Shown one piece after another: positions 1-10,711 of a DNA stretch of 64,000 nucleotides. This DNA is from Siderastrea radians (Eukaryota > Cnidaria > Anthozoa > Scleractinia > Rhizangiidae), in the NCBI GenBank assembly GCA_964017195.1, contig OZ024887.1, positions 62,046,811 through 62,110,810 of the forward strand. The letters are read 5' to 3'. Under the pieces are notes generated by a model, which worked only from the letters and a program-made list of their open reading frames with translations, made no database searches and was not told where the DNA came from. Made by a program: the position numbers and the translations under genes. Within the stretch, counting starts at the first letter, position 1; each line of letters begins with the position of its first letter.

Positions 1-34
1 AATGAAAATGTTCCTCGCTCGCAGTCTCGCGAAA

Positions 35-300
35 ATGGCCGCATCGGCTTCCAAAGATTTGTTTCACTTCGTGTTAGAAAATTCAGTTCAGGAGGGATAC
101 TGGACCTTCCGTAAACAGAACGCCAACACGATGCGCTGAAGACTGTTGTTATTGCAGGCAAAGATACCATTTGTATACTACCAGCCGAATATGGAAAGTC
201 TCTCACAGTCTCAGTGACTAGTTGCCTCCATACGTTTGTGAATGTGTTCATGTGTGTTCTTCGAGCAACAGTGGTGAAGAAAAAAAACATCCTTTTGTTA
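35..300 (+). pseudogene. RecQ-like helicase N-terminal fragment, frameshifted
   Basis: A short reading frame opens at 35 (MAASASKDLFHFV...) and runs to a stop at 137-139. In another frame, from about 115, the sequence continues with GKDTICILPAEYGKSL, which resembles the Walker A region of RecQ-type DNA helicases (GKD..LPTGxGKS). I read this as one 5' exon split by an indel near 110-117. RecQ helicases unwind DNA using ATP in the nucleus, and the family is expanded in cnidarian genomes. The A in place of T and the Y/E neighbourhood around GKS differ from the family consensus. Nothing downstream to 1080 continues the helicase. It may be a gene fragment or a transposon-captured piece. The family call rests on one motif. 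Confidence 0.4.
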
Positions 301-1079
301 TAGTTGTATTTCTATTTTAAAACTCTTTGATGGAAACACAAATTCCAAACATAAAAGTCCTCAAGGGTACTGAAAACGTAGCCATTGCGAGGAGAGTTTG
401 AAGCGCCGCCGCAAATTTTATTTCACACCTTAATTACGGCCCTTTACAAAATCAACAAATTTTCAATAATATCTTGAAAGAAAGCGATAGTCTTGGAAGA
501 GGTTCATTTAGTAGTCGAATAGTGTGTAGAACCTTTTTGTTTTCTATGAACTTACTAATTTGGACAGCCCAGTTGAGCAAGAAGTCAAATTGACCCTGTT
601 TTTGGTGCGCAGTATATTGCAAAAAAAGGCGAATACGCATAAATATTATAGCTACTTTATAGAGTGCGACTGCTTATTTATTAAAGCCAATCAACTGCAC
701 TGTTGTTAAAGGTCTTGAACAAAGCTAGTAGAGAGGTCATTTATTTACGCAAAGTAACTGGGCTGGTGTTGTGTTATGGCCTTCTACTGTGCTGGTGTTG
801 CTTTTTACGTTGATAATATTATACAACGGTAGGTTTTGTACGGAAAGCTTTCGTTTTATCATGGGGTCGACCTGGAATTTGTTCATCTGTAAAGACGGCT
901 TGATGACGACATCAAAAAGTTCAATTGCTGCAGCAAAGTGAAACTGTTGACCTGCACCGTTCCAAAGTGGCTCTGTGATTGGTCCGCTTTGCCCCGCTTT
1001 GAGCATTTCCGTACCGGGTGTACCGAGCCAATCAGGGTGTACCGAGCCAATTCTCGAGGGAGAACTCTAAGGTATAACA
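301..1079. other. Non-coding stretch, no recognisable gene
   Basis: AT-rich sequence with no supported gene. Minus-strand open frames between about 740 and 1080 abut the reverse-transcriptase remnant and could be its decayed 3' part, but I see no motif that proves it. A short tandem duplication (ccgagccaatcagggtgta, twice) lies at about 1021-1050. Confidence 0.4.
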
Positions 1080-1925
1080 ATCGTGACAGGCCTGCACAGA
1101 CTCCCTACTGTGGAGTTTTGTTTCCGACGTGTAAGTTATTGTGGCTTCAAAGCTTTGCTCTGACGAGCATGTCTTTTAGCGATTTGCCTTTCTTGTATGA
1201 TATAATAGGAGGCTTTTTGAAAATGGTCCTCAGCAATGGCTGATTTTGAATTAAACGCCATTTGTGCATCAATATATTTTTTAGGTTTTTAACTCCTGGG
1301 TGATATGTCGTGACAAATGGTAGTATTTGCTTGTGAGTCCTTTTCCTTTGTTTCAAAGCCGACTCCGTGTCTTCAGGTGAAGGAGACTTCAGATAATATT
1401 CTCTCAACTAAGTTTTTAGTGTATTCACGCACGAGGAGGCGTGTTTTGAAATCAGAGAGAGATTCCTGGAAATTTTTCCGAGGAATTTGTTGGTAGAAGT
1501 CTAATAGCTTCGCCTTTGATAAAACCTCTTTTGACACCTGGTGGGTTACAGGAGGTGTAATGTGTGTACTGAAATAATTCAGTCGATTTATAATGAGTTT
1601 TTATGTCAAGGATAGCGTCTTTTTGGAAGCGTTCTCCTTTATAAACAACTGTGTCAAGGCATGTGATTTCCTTGTCTGAATTTTCAGCAGGTAAATTTTA
1701 TTGTTGGATGAAAACTGTCTGCTTGTTCAAGAAATAAATCTATTTCTTGTTTGTCGATGTCCCATAGAGATGTCCAGTCATCGATGGGATCGATCAGGAA
1801 ACGTTTCCATACTGTAGGTTTTATTCCGCTTTGGCTCAGTATTTTTGTTTCAATGTTTGTTATGAAAATGTTGGCAAAAGCTATCTATCAAGTTCCTATA
1901 CGAGCCAGATTCAACGTACCTAATA
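1080..1925 (-). pseudogene. Penelope-like element reverse transcriptase remnant
   Basis: Read on the minus strand, pieces in shifting frames follow the order of a Penelope-like reverse transcriptase. From about 1900 down they are: AFANIF, then KPTVWKRF, the region of the catalytic aspartates (read here as IDPIDDW), EQADSFHPTIKF, a stop near 1690, then EITCLDTVVYKGERF, KTHYKSTELFQYTHYTSC and KRGFIKGEAIRLL. After further damage come ILPFVTTYHPGVKNL, NQPLLRTIFKKPPI and GKSLKDMLVRAKL (1147-1407). The enzyme copies element RNA into DNA. The catalytic box looks expanded by a local duplication of ATCGAT, which breaks the usual xxDD spacing. At least one stop and two frame changes show it is dead. 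No GIY-YIG endonuclease is recognisable downstream. Confidence 0.65.
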
Positions 1926-2457
1926 ATACCTAAGCGGCATAGAAATCACATTGAAGAGCAGAGGTCAAATTTAACTGAGAATAACAAACAGTGCGCGCAA
2001 GCCACCAGCCACAAGAATCCACCGGTTATCAGAAAACTGATGAGATATGACCTCGAGATCAAAGTCTTAAAAGATGCCACGCCTAAGTTGTTACGGCTCA
2101 ATTCAGTCACCATATAAAAGTCCTCCAAACTAAACCCACTACAAAGACGCAAATTTGGCCAAGATAACGAGGCGCGGCCGAGATAAGGCGCGGCGAACAA
2201 AGACGTGAAGTAGGAGTCGCGTAGGCCTTCCAACCCCATTTTATATCCGTGCTGCTAGATTGATCCATAACATAAGTTCATCTGTCCCAAAGCATTAAGT
2301 ACTGAGCTAGGCTAAATGGAACTCTTTATTTTCGATTTACAAAAGGAGACTTGCTTGCATTGCGTACCAAACAATGGGCAGATCCAGAAATCTTGGATTG
2401 AAAAGTTTTTGAAACAAACTAATCGGCGCTAGAATTTTTAACTGTGTATGTGAAAGT
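1926..2457. other. Non-coding stretch
   Basis: A 97-codon open frame exists on the minus strand (1946-2239), but it has no recognisable domain or start context. I see nothing else here. Confidence 0.3.
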
Positions 2458-2789
2458 CCTATGAAGTAAGCAAACGCCCCATTGAATTTCACCCGGCCGA
2501 CAAGGCCTTGAAAAGGAAATCACAGATTACTGACCGAGGAACAAAGAAACATCTTTGACCTTGGCGGGGTATGGACCCACGACCTCCGGATCAGATCACA
2601 TGCACTGTTTGCGATGGTATGTATAGCAAACAATGTGATCTGATTCGAAGGCCGTGGGTTCATATCCCGCCGCGAGGTCAAAGATTTTTCTTCATTCCTC
2701 GGTGTTAATCTGTGATTTTCTTTTCAAGCCCGTGTGACCAGAGGAAATTCAATAGGGAGTTTGCTCACTTCATAGCAAAATTCCATACC
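2458..2789. repeat. Foldback (MITE-like) element
   Basis: Two arms of about 150 bp (roughly 2458-2607 and 2637-2789) are imperfect reverse complements around a ~30 bp centre. Matching landmarks are ctatgaagtaagcaaac against its complement near 2775, and atctttgacct at about 2553 against aggtcaaagatt at about 2678. The inner arms also resemble a tRNA-like box B (gtgggttcatatccc), so part of it could derive from a SINE pair. No coding capacity. Confidence 0.65.
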
Positions 2790-4167
2790 CTTTAAAGTTT
2801 GCACTTTCATTACACGAGTCTGTTTGCTATAATCTGCGTTTAAATCTGTTTGACTTTTGCGGAAAAAATTCCTTGTCACAACAATAGATCGGGAACGGTT
2901 TTTTTTTTTTGAATCACTATCTCAGTTCCTCTGCTGCTCAACAGACCATAAGAAACCAAGCCAAAATTGGTGCCTTTAATGCATTGAATAGACGGGAAAA
3001 CAGCTTTCTAATAGCAAAAAATGACTTAATGTCTGTTACAGAGTATCCTAAGAAAGAAAACTTCAGCAAAATCTTACCTTTCTAAAAGCTTGTAGACTTA
3101 CCGTCCAGGGAAGAGAACCAATATTATTGTGAGCTACAGATGTGCTAGAGTAGACTACCAAACAGTCACACTTAAAATCATGACAACCTGTCATGATAAC
3201 AAAATATACACGTGTTTGAAAAAACGTTGTAAGGTGATATGTGTAAACGATGGACAATGCGACACAATAAAACCCTGGGAAGATGGCACGGGAAAGTTTG
3301 TGACTGGGTTTCGTTTCTTGATATTCAAAACATTTTCTTTCCAAGATAATTTAAAGAGCAAATTAATGCATGCTGTGTTATCATAATGTACACGTGACTA
3401 AGAATAGAGGCAAGAATTCACGCTTCCCAGAGCACCACTGGGTAGCTTCGTCAATGATTTATTCTTTTCACCCGATAAGGTTTTTTTTTTTTCAATTGGG
3501 TGTATCAAATTCCTTGCAATTTACCTAACCTTGAATTGTCAGGTTTCTGTAGGCCACTGTAGAGACACTGGCTGGATCAAACCGTTAAGAGTGTGTCTCC
3601 CTAAGGAACGACCAATGATTTTGGATCAAAAAATGAAATTTTGTGATTTAAAAGCCTTTACTCCAGTAGTCACAGGAATGCATTTCTTTGAACTAAAAGG
3701 ATCATTTAATTTTTTCACGATTTATCAAAGTTTTAACTGGTGACAGCTGGTTTCGTTTGCCTCAAAACTGAAGAAATCACGCACATTGCAGTTACTATGA
3801 AAAAAAAAAAGCAATTCGCTGAAGACGCCCAAATCTCCATTTAATCTACAGATACACCTTACTAGTTTGCCTAGCCAGATCACTGTTATAAATCACTCTG
3901 TTATTTTACCGGCAATAATATGTTTCCAGAAACGATAATCGGGCTCCAATCCAAACATACCCCCACTTCCCTCCAAAACAACCCTACCTCAAAGATAAGC
4001 CCCTGAAAAAAAAAATACGCTAGTCAGGAGCCATGCGCTAGAGTATGTTGTCCGTATTTCGCAATTTGGAACCATTGGTTCGCTGGCTGTATTCATTTTA
4101 CATGATACCAGAAAGTATACGAGAAGACATAGCACAAAGGACACGCGAGAGACGCAAGCAAGCGCGA

Positions 4168-4212
4168 AATCGCCTAATCGCCTAATCGCCTAATCGCCTA
4201 ATCGCCTAATCG
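4168..4212 (+). repeat. 8 bp minisatellite (AATCGCCT)n
   Basis: About six copies of AATCGCCT sit directly before the SINE head. The same site has about two copies at 6441-6460 and fewer, degenerate copies at about 8570-8590, so copy number has changed between units of the array. It is followed by a small hairpin (gctgcctc / gaggcagc). Confidence 0.8.
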
Positions 4213-4228
4213 CTGCCTCTGTTTGGGA

Positions 4229-4470
4229 GGCAGCGTAGCCGGGTGGTTAAGGCGCCGGACTTGAAATCCGGAGGTCCCGGGTTCATGTCCCGCTCTAAGC
4301 ACTAGCTGGAGTTGTTCTCGGTAGCCCCGACTTCAACTCCTCGGCCACGCTTGTAAATAGCTGACTGGTCTGCCTTCCCACCAAGCTGTTATGTTCATTT
4401 AGATTATTTCTTTCATTCTCCCTGAGAATGTCCCTCACGGGGAGTGGTCAATTCAGTTGTTATTATAAAT
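4229..4470 (+). mobile_element. tRNA-Ser-like SINE, array unit 1
   Basis: The head (about 4229-4300) looks like a serine tRNA. A box A-like TAGCCGGGTGG is followed by an anticodon arm with a TGA triplet (gccggacttgaaatccggag) and a box B-like GGTTCATGTCC. It lacks the long variable arm of a true tRNA-Ser and has no matching acceptor stem. A tail with gttgttctcggtagccccg, gttatgttcatttagatt and cattctccctgaga follows. These are features of a tRNA-derived SINE with an internal RNA polymerase III promoter rather than a tRNA gene. Confidence 0.7.
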
Positions 4471-6478
4471 CACCTTCGGAGTGAAATGTTCGGGGTGTTC
4501 TTTTTGCTTGAATATCCTTGAGTGAAAAGAGACTGCTCGTAGTCTTAATACTGGTCCAGATTCCTATGTCGGTACTCAATTCAGTCTTTGTTTTACTATT
4601 TCATGGCAAAAGGTACGCATCGTCGCAAGAAATGAATATATAAATACGACATAAATCTCCTACCCGAGAAGGATATTATTAGCTCGTGTCGGGAAGAAAT
4701 CTAAGCGGCTGATTATTTCTCGTAGTATTTCAGCGTTGATATCCTCGTTTCAGGTTTGGCTGATTGAGTGAAGCAAGATGTAATTTTGAATTATTTTGCA
4801 AGTATAACTAGCGCCAGGACAATGTGCAGGAATAGAGTGTAGTTTTTTCGATTTGCCGATGGAGATCCGTCGTGTGATTAAAAGCCTAAATTTTTCTTCT
4901 TCAAGGCTATACCTTTTTTTAAAGCGATTTCCTGCCAAACCTCAGTTAAAACTTGTTTGTGTATCTCTTAAACCCAATGGATAAAAGTAGAATCAATTTA
5001 AAAAACAAAGAATAATTGAATTTCACGCTTTTAAAAAGATTGTAGGACATTAAACGATCGCTAAAACAGATTTAATTACATTGGAATGCTAGTAAGTCAC
5101 TGGGCTTCACGCAGAAATATATGACTAAAAGACAGTCACGTATCTCTGTGGGATCCCAAGGTAATTTTTGGTTGCTAAGAACGTCTGGCTCGTTATGCGC
5201 TTTCTAATATGACTTAGTATCTGTTAAAGAAAGAAAACACAAGAACAGCGCTCAGCAAAATCTTACCGTTCTAAAAGTTTGTAGTCCGTATCGTCCAGGA
5301 AGGAGAACCAATATTACTGTGAGCTACAGATGTGCTCTGTTTTAGAGTCATAAACAACTCAGAGTTAAAACTGGCGTAACGCACTGTTGATAGGCTACCA
5401 AACAGTCACACTTAAAATCATGACAAGTTGTCATGATAACAAAATATACACCTGTTTGAAAAAACGTTGTCAGGTGATATGCGTAAACGATGGACAACGC
5501 GACACAATAAAACTCTGGGAAGATGGCAAGGGCAAGTTTGTGACTGGGTTTCGTTTCTTGATATTCAAAACATTTTCTTTCCAAGATAATTTAAAGAGTA
5601 AATTAATGTATACTGAGTTATTATAACGTGTACATGACTAAGAATAGAGGCAAGAATTCACGCTTCCCGGAGCACCACTGGGTCGCATCGTCAATGATTT
5701 ACGCTTTTCACCCGACAACGTTTTTCTCAATTGGGTGAGTCAAATTCCTTGTAATTTACCTAACCTTGAATTGTCAAGTTTCTGTAGGCCACTGTAGAGA
5801 GACTGGCTGGATCAAACCGTTAAGAGTGTATCTCCCTAAGAAACGACCAATGATTTTGAATCAAAAACTGAAATTTTGTGATTTAAAAGCCTTTACTCCA
5901 GTAGTCACAGAAATGCATTTCTTTGACCTAGAAGATCATTATTTTTTCAAGATTTATCAAAGTTTTAACTGGTGGCAGCTGGTTTCTTTTGCTTCAAAAC
6001 TGAAAAAATCAGGCACAATGCAGTTACTATGAAAAAACAAAGCAATTAGCTTAAGACGCCCAATTCTCCATTTGATCTACAGGTACACCTCTCTAGTTTG
6101 CCTAGCCAGATCACTGTTATATAAATCACTCTATATAAATCACTGTTATATATCACTCTGTTATAAATCACAAATTTTAACGGCAATAATATATTTCCAG
6201 AAACGATAATCGGGTTCCAATCCAAACATACCCCACTCCCCTCCAAAACAATCCTACCACAAAGATAAGCCCCTGTAAAAAAAATACGCTAGTCAGGAGC
6301 CATGCGCTAGAGTACGTTGTCCGCATTTCGCAATTTGGAACCAGGATTGGTTCGCTGGCTCCGTTCATTTTACATGATACCGTAAAGTATACGAGAAGAC
6401 ATAGCACAAAGGACACGCGAGAGACGCAAGCAAGCGCAAAAATCGTCTAATCGCCTAATCGCTGCCTCTCTTTGGGAG

Positions 6479-6715
6479 GCAGCGTGGCTGGGTGGTTAAG
6501 GCGCCGGACTTGAAATCCGGAGGTCCAGGGTTCATGTCCTGCTCTAAGCACTAGCTGGAGTTGTTCTCGGTAGCCCCGACTTCAACTCCTCGGCCACGCT
6601 TGTAAATAGCCGACTGGTCTGCCGGCTTCCCGCCAAGCTGTTATGTTCATTTAGATTATTTCCTTCATTCTCCCTGAGAAAGTCCCTCACGAGGAGTGGT
6701 CAATTCATTTGTTAT
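6479..6715 (+). mobile_element. tRNA-Ser-like SINE, array unit 2
   Basis: Same element as at 4229, in the second unit. The box A region is more changed (gtggctgggtgg) and the T arm reads ccagggttcatgtcct. It shares its position in the unit with the other copies, so it was present before the array expanded. Confidence 0.7.
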
Positions 6716-8605
6716 TATAAATCGCCTACGGCGTGAAATGTTCGTTGTGTTCTTTTTGCTTGAGTGAAAAGAGACTGCTCGTAGTCTTAATACTGGTCCA
6801 GAATCCTATGTCGGTACTCAATTCAGACTTTGTTTTACTATTTCATGGCAAAAGGTACGCATCGTCGCAAGAAATGATTATGTAAATACGGCATCAATCT
6901 CCTACCCGAGAAGGATATTACGAGCTCGTGTCGGGAAGAAATCTAAGCGGCTGATTATTTCACGTAGTATTTCAGCGTTGATATCTTTGGCTGATTGAGT
7001 GAAGCAAGATGTAATTTTGAATTATTTTGCAAGTATAACTAGCGCCAGGACAATGTGCAGGAATAGAGTGTAGTTTTTTCGATTTGCCGATGGAGATCCG
7101 TCGTGTGACTAACAGCCTAAATTTTTCTTCTTCAAGGCTATACCTTTTTTTAAAGCGATTTCCTGCCAAATCCTCAGATAAAACTTGTTTGTGTATCTCC
7201 GCTTTTAAAAAGATTGTAGGACATTAAACGATCACCAAAACAGATTTAATTACATTGGAATGCCAGTAAGTCACTGGTCTTCACGCAGAGATATATAACT
7301 AAAAGACAGTTACGTATCTCTGCGGGATCCCAAGGTAATTTTTGGTTGCTAAAAACGTCTGGCTCGTTATGCGCTTTCTAATATGACTAAGTATAGAGTA
7401 TCCTAAGAAAGAAAACACAAGAACAGCGCTCAGCAATATCTTACCGTTCTAAAAGTTTGTAGTCCGTATCGTCCAGGAAGGAGAACCAATATTACTGTGA
7501 GCTACAGATGTGCTCCGTTTTAGAGTCATAAACAACTCAGAGTAAACCTGACCTAACGCATAGTTGATAGGCTACCAAACAGTCACACTTAAAATCATGA
7601 CAACTTGTCATGATAACAAAATATACACCTGTTTGTAAAATGTTGTCCGGTGAAACGTGTAAACGATGGACAATGCACGATAATGGAACTCTAGGAAGAT
7701 GGCAAGGGCAAGTTTGTGACTGGGTTTTGTTTCTTGATATTAAAAACATTTTCTTTCCAAGATAATTTAAAGAGTAAATTAAGACAGGCTGAGTTATTAT
7801 AATGTGTACGTGACTAAGAATTGAGGCAAGAATTCACGCTTCCCAGAGCACCACTGGGTTGCATCGTCAATGATTTGTGCTTTTCACCCGACAACGTTTT
7901 CTACAATCAGGGTGTATCAAATTCTTTGCCATTTACCTAACCTTGAATTGTCAGGTTTCTGTAGGCCACTGTAGAGAGAGACTGGCTGGATCAAACCGTT
8001 AAGAGTGTGTCTCCCTAAGGAACGACCAATGATTTTGGATCAAAAAATGAAATTTTGTGATTTAAAAGCATTTACTCCAGTAGTCACAGAAATGCATTTC
8101 TTTTAACTAAAATGATCATTTAATTTTTTCAAGATTTATCAAAGTTTTAACTGGTGGCAGCTGGTTTCTTCTGCCTCGAAATTGAAGAAATCACGCACAT
8201 TGCAGTTACTATGAAAAAAAAAAAGCAATTCGCTGAAGACGCCCAATTCTCCATTTAATCTACAAATACACCTTTCTGGTTTGCCTAGCTAGATCACTGT
8301 TATAACTCACTCTGTTATTTTAACGGCAATAATATGTTTCCAGAAACGATAATCGGGCTCCAATCCAAACATACCCCCACTCCCCTCCAAAACAACCCTA
8401 CCTCAAAGATAAGCCCCTGAAAAAAAATACGCTAGTCAGGAGCCATGCGCTAGAGTATGCTGTCCGTATTTCGCAATTTGGAACCATTGGTTCGCTGGCT
8501 GTATTCATTTTACATGATACCGGAAAGTATACGAGAAGACATAGGCGAGAGACGCAAGCAAGCGCAAAAATCCCCTAATCGCCTGATCGCTGCCTCTCAT
8601 TAGGA

Positions 8606-8850
8606 GGCAGCGTAGCCGGGTGGTTAAGGCGCCGGACTTGAAATCCGGAGGTCCCGGGTTCATGTCCCGCTCTAAGCACTAGCTGGAGTTGTTCTCGGTA
8701 GCCCCGACTTCAACTCCTCGGCCACGCTTGTAAATAGCCGGCTGGTCTGCCAGCTTCCCGTCAAGCTGTTATGTTCATTTAGATTATTTCTTTCATTCTC
8801 CCTGAGAAAGCCCCTCACGAGGAGTGGTCAATTCAGTTGTTATTATAAAT
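8606..8850 (+). mobile_element. tRNA-Ser-like SINE, array unit 3
   Basis: Third copy of the unit-resident SINE, nearly identical over the tRNA-like head to the copy at 4229. The hairpin just before it is altered (ctgcctctcattaggaggcag). Confidence 0.7.
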
Positions 8851-9100
8851 CGCCTGCAGCGTGAAATGTTCCGGGTGTTCTTTTTGCTTGAATATTCTTG
8901 AGCGAAAAGAGACTGCTCGTAGTCTTAATACTGGTCCAGAATCCTATGTCGGTACTCAATTCAGTCTTTGTTGTACTATTTCATGGCAAAAGGTACGCAT
9001 CGTCGCAAGAAATGAATATATAAATACGACATAAATCTCCTACCCGAGAAGGATATTATTAGCTCGTGTCGGGAAGAAATCTAAGCGGCTGGTTATTTCA

Positions 9101-9300
9101 NNNNNNNNNNNNNNNNNNNNNNNNNNNNNNNNNNNNNNNNNNNNNNNNNNNNNNNNNNNNNNNNNNNNNNNNNNNNNNNNNNNNNNNNNNNNNNNNNNNN
9201 NNNNNNNNNNNNNNNNNNNNNNNNNNNNNNNNNNNNNNNNNNNNNNNNNNNNNNNNNNNNNNNNNNNNNNNNNNNNNNNNNNNNNNNNNNNNNNNNNNNN
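9101..9300. other. Assembly gap (200 N)
   Basis: Exactly 200 undetermined bases. In units 1 and 2 the sequences flanking this gap lie side by side (ggctgattattt then cgtagtatttcagcg), so little or nothing may be missing here. Confidence 0.95.
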
Positions 9301-10711
9301 CGTATGGTATTTCAGCGTTGATATCCTTGTTTCAGGTTTGGCCGATTGAGTGAAGCAAGATGTAATTTTGAATTATTTTGCAAGTATAGCTAACGCCAGG
9401 ACAATGTGCAGGAATAGAGTGTCGTTTTTTCGATTTGCCGATTGAGATCCGTCGTGTAATTAACAGCCTAAATTTTTCTTCTTCAAGGCTATACCTTTTT
9501 TTAAAGCGATTTCCTGCCAAACCTCAGTTAAAACTTGTTTGTATATCTCTTAAACCCCATGACTAAAAGAAGAATCAATTTAAAAAACAAGGAATAAATG
9601 AATTTCACGCTTTTAAAAAGTTTGTAGGACATTGAACGATCACCAGATTTAATTACATTGGAATGATAGAAAGTCACTGGGCTTCACGCAGAGATATATG
9701 ACTAAAAGACAGTCACGTATCTCTGCGGGATCCCAAGGTAGTTTTTGGTTGCTAAGAACGTCTGGATCGTTGTGCGCTTTCTAATATGACTTAGTATAGA
9801 GTATCCTAAGAAAGAAAACACAAGAACAGCGCTCAGCAAAGTCTTACCGTTCTAAAAGTTTGTAGTCCGTATCGTCCAGGAAGGAGAACCAATATTACTG
9901 AGAGCTACAGATGTGCTCTGTTTTAGAGTCATAAACCACTCAGAGTAAACCTGAGCTAACGCACAGTTGATAGGCTACCAAACAGTCACACTTAAAATCA
10001 TGACAACTTGTCATGATAACAAAATATACACCTGTTTGTAAAATGTTGTCCGGTGAAACGTGTAAACGATGGACAATGCACGATAATGGAACTCTAGGAA
10101 GATGGCAAGGGCAAGTTTGTGACTGGGTTTCGTTTCTTGATATTCAAAACATTTTCTTTCCAAGATAATTTAAATAGTAAATTAAGACAGGCTGAGTTAT
10201 TATAATGTGTACGTGACTAAGAATTGAGGCAAGAATTCACGCTTCCCAGAGCACCACTGGGTCGCATCGTCAATGGTTTGTGCTTTTCACCCGACAACGT
10301 TTTCTACAATCAGGGTGTATCAAATTCTTTGCCATTTACCTAACCTTGAATTGTCAGGTTTCTGTAGGCCACTGTAGAGAGAGACTGGCTGGATCAAACC
10401 GTTAAGAGTGTGTCTCCCTAAGGAACGACCAATGATTTTGGATCAAAAAATGAAATTTTGTGATTTAAAAGCATTTACTCCAGTAGTCACAGAAATGCAT
10501 TTCTTTGACCTAAAAGGATCATTTAATTTTTTCACGATGTATCAAAGTTTTAACTGGTGGCAGCTGGTTTCTTTTGCCTCAAAACTGGAAAAATCACGCA
10601 CATTGCAGTTACTATGAAAAAAAAAGCAATTCGTTGAAAACACCCAAATCTCCATTTAATCTACAGACATTAACCTTTCTAGTTTGCCTAGCCAGATCAC
10701 TGTTATAAATC

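Noticed and set aside
3129..6032. Open frames repeated in the tandem units (for example 3129-3386, 5387-5626, 5766-6032) as a small secreted protein family
   Set aside because: No signal peptide, open on both strands in the same place, and indels between units break the frames.
4229..8677. Three tRNA-Ser genes in the array
   Set aside because: No long variable arm, no acceptor pairing, and a shared non-tRNA tail; they are SINE heads.
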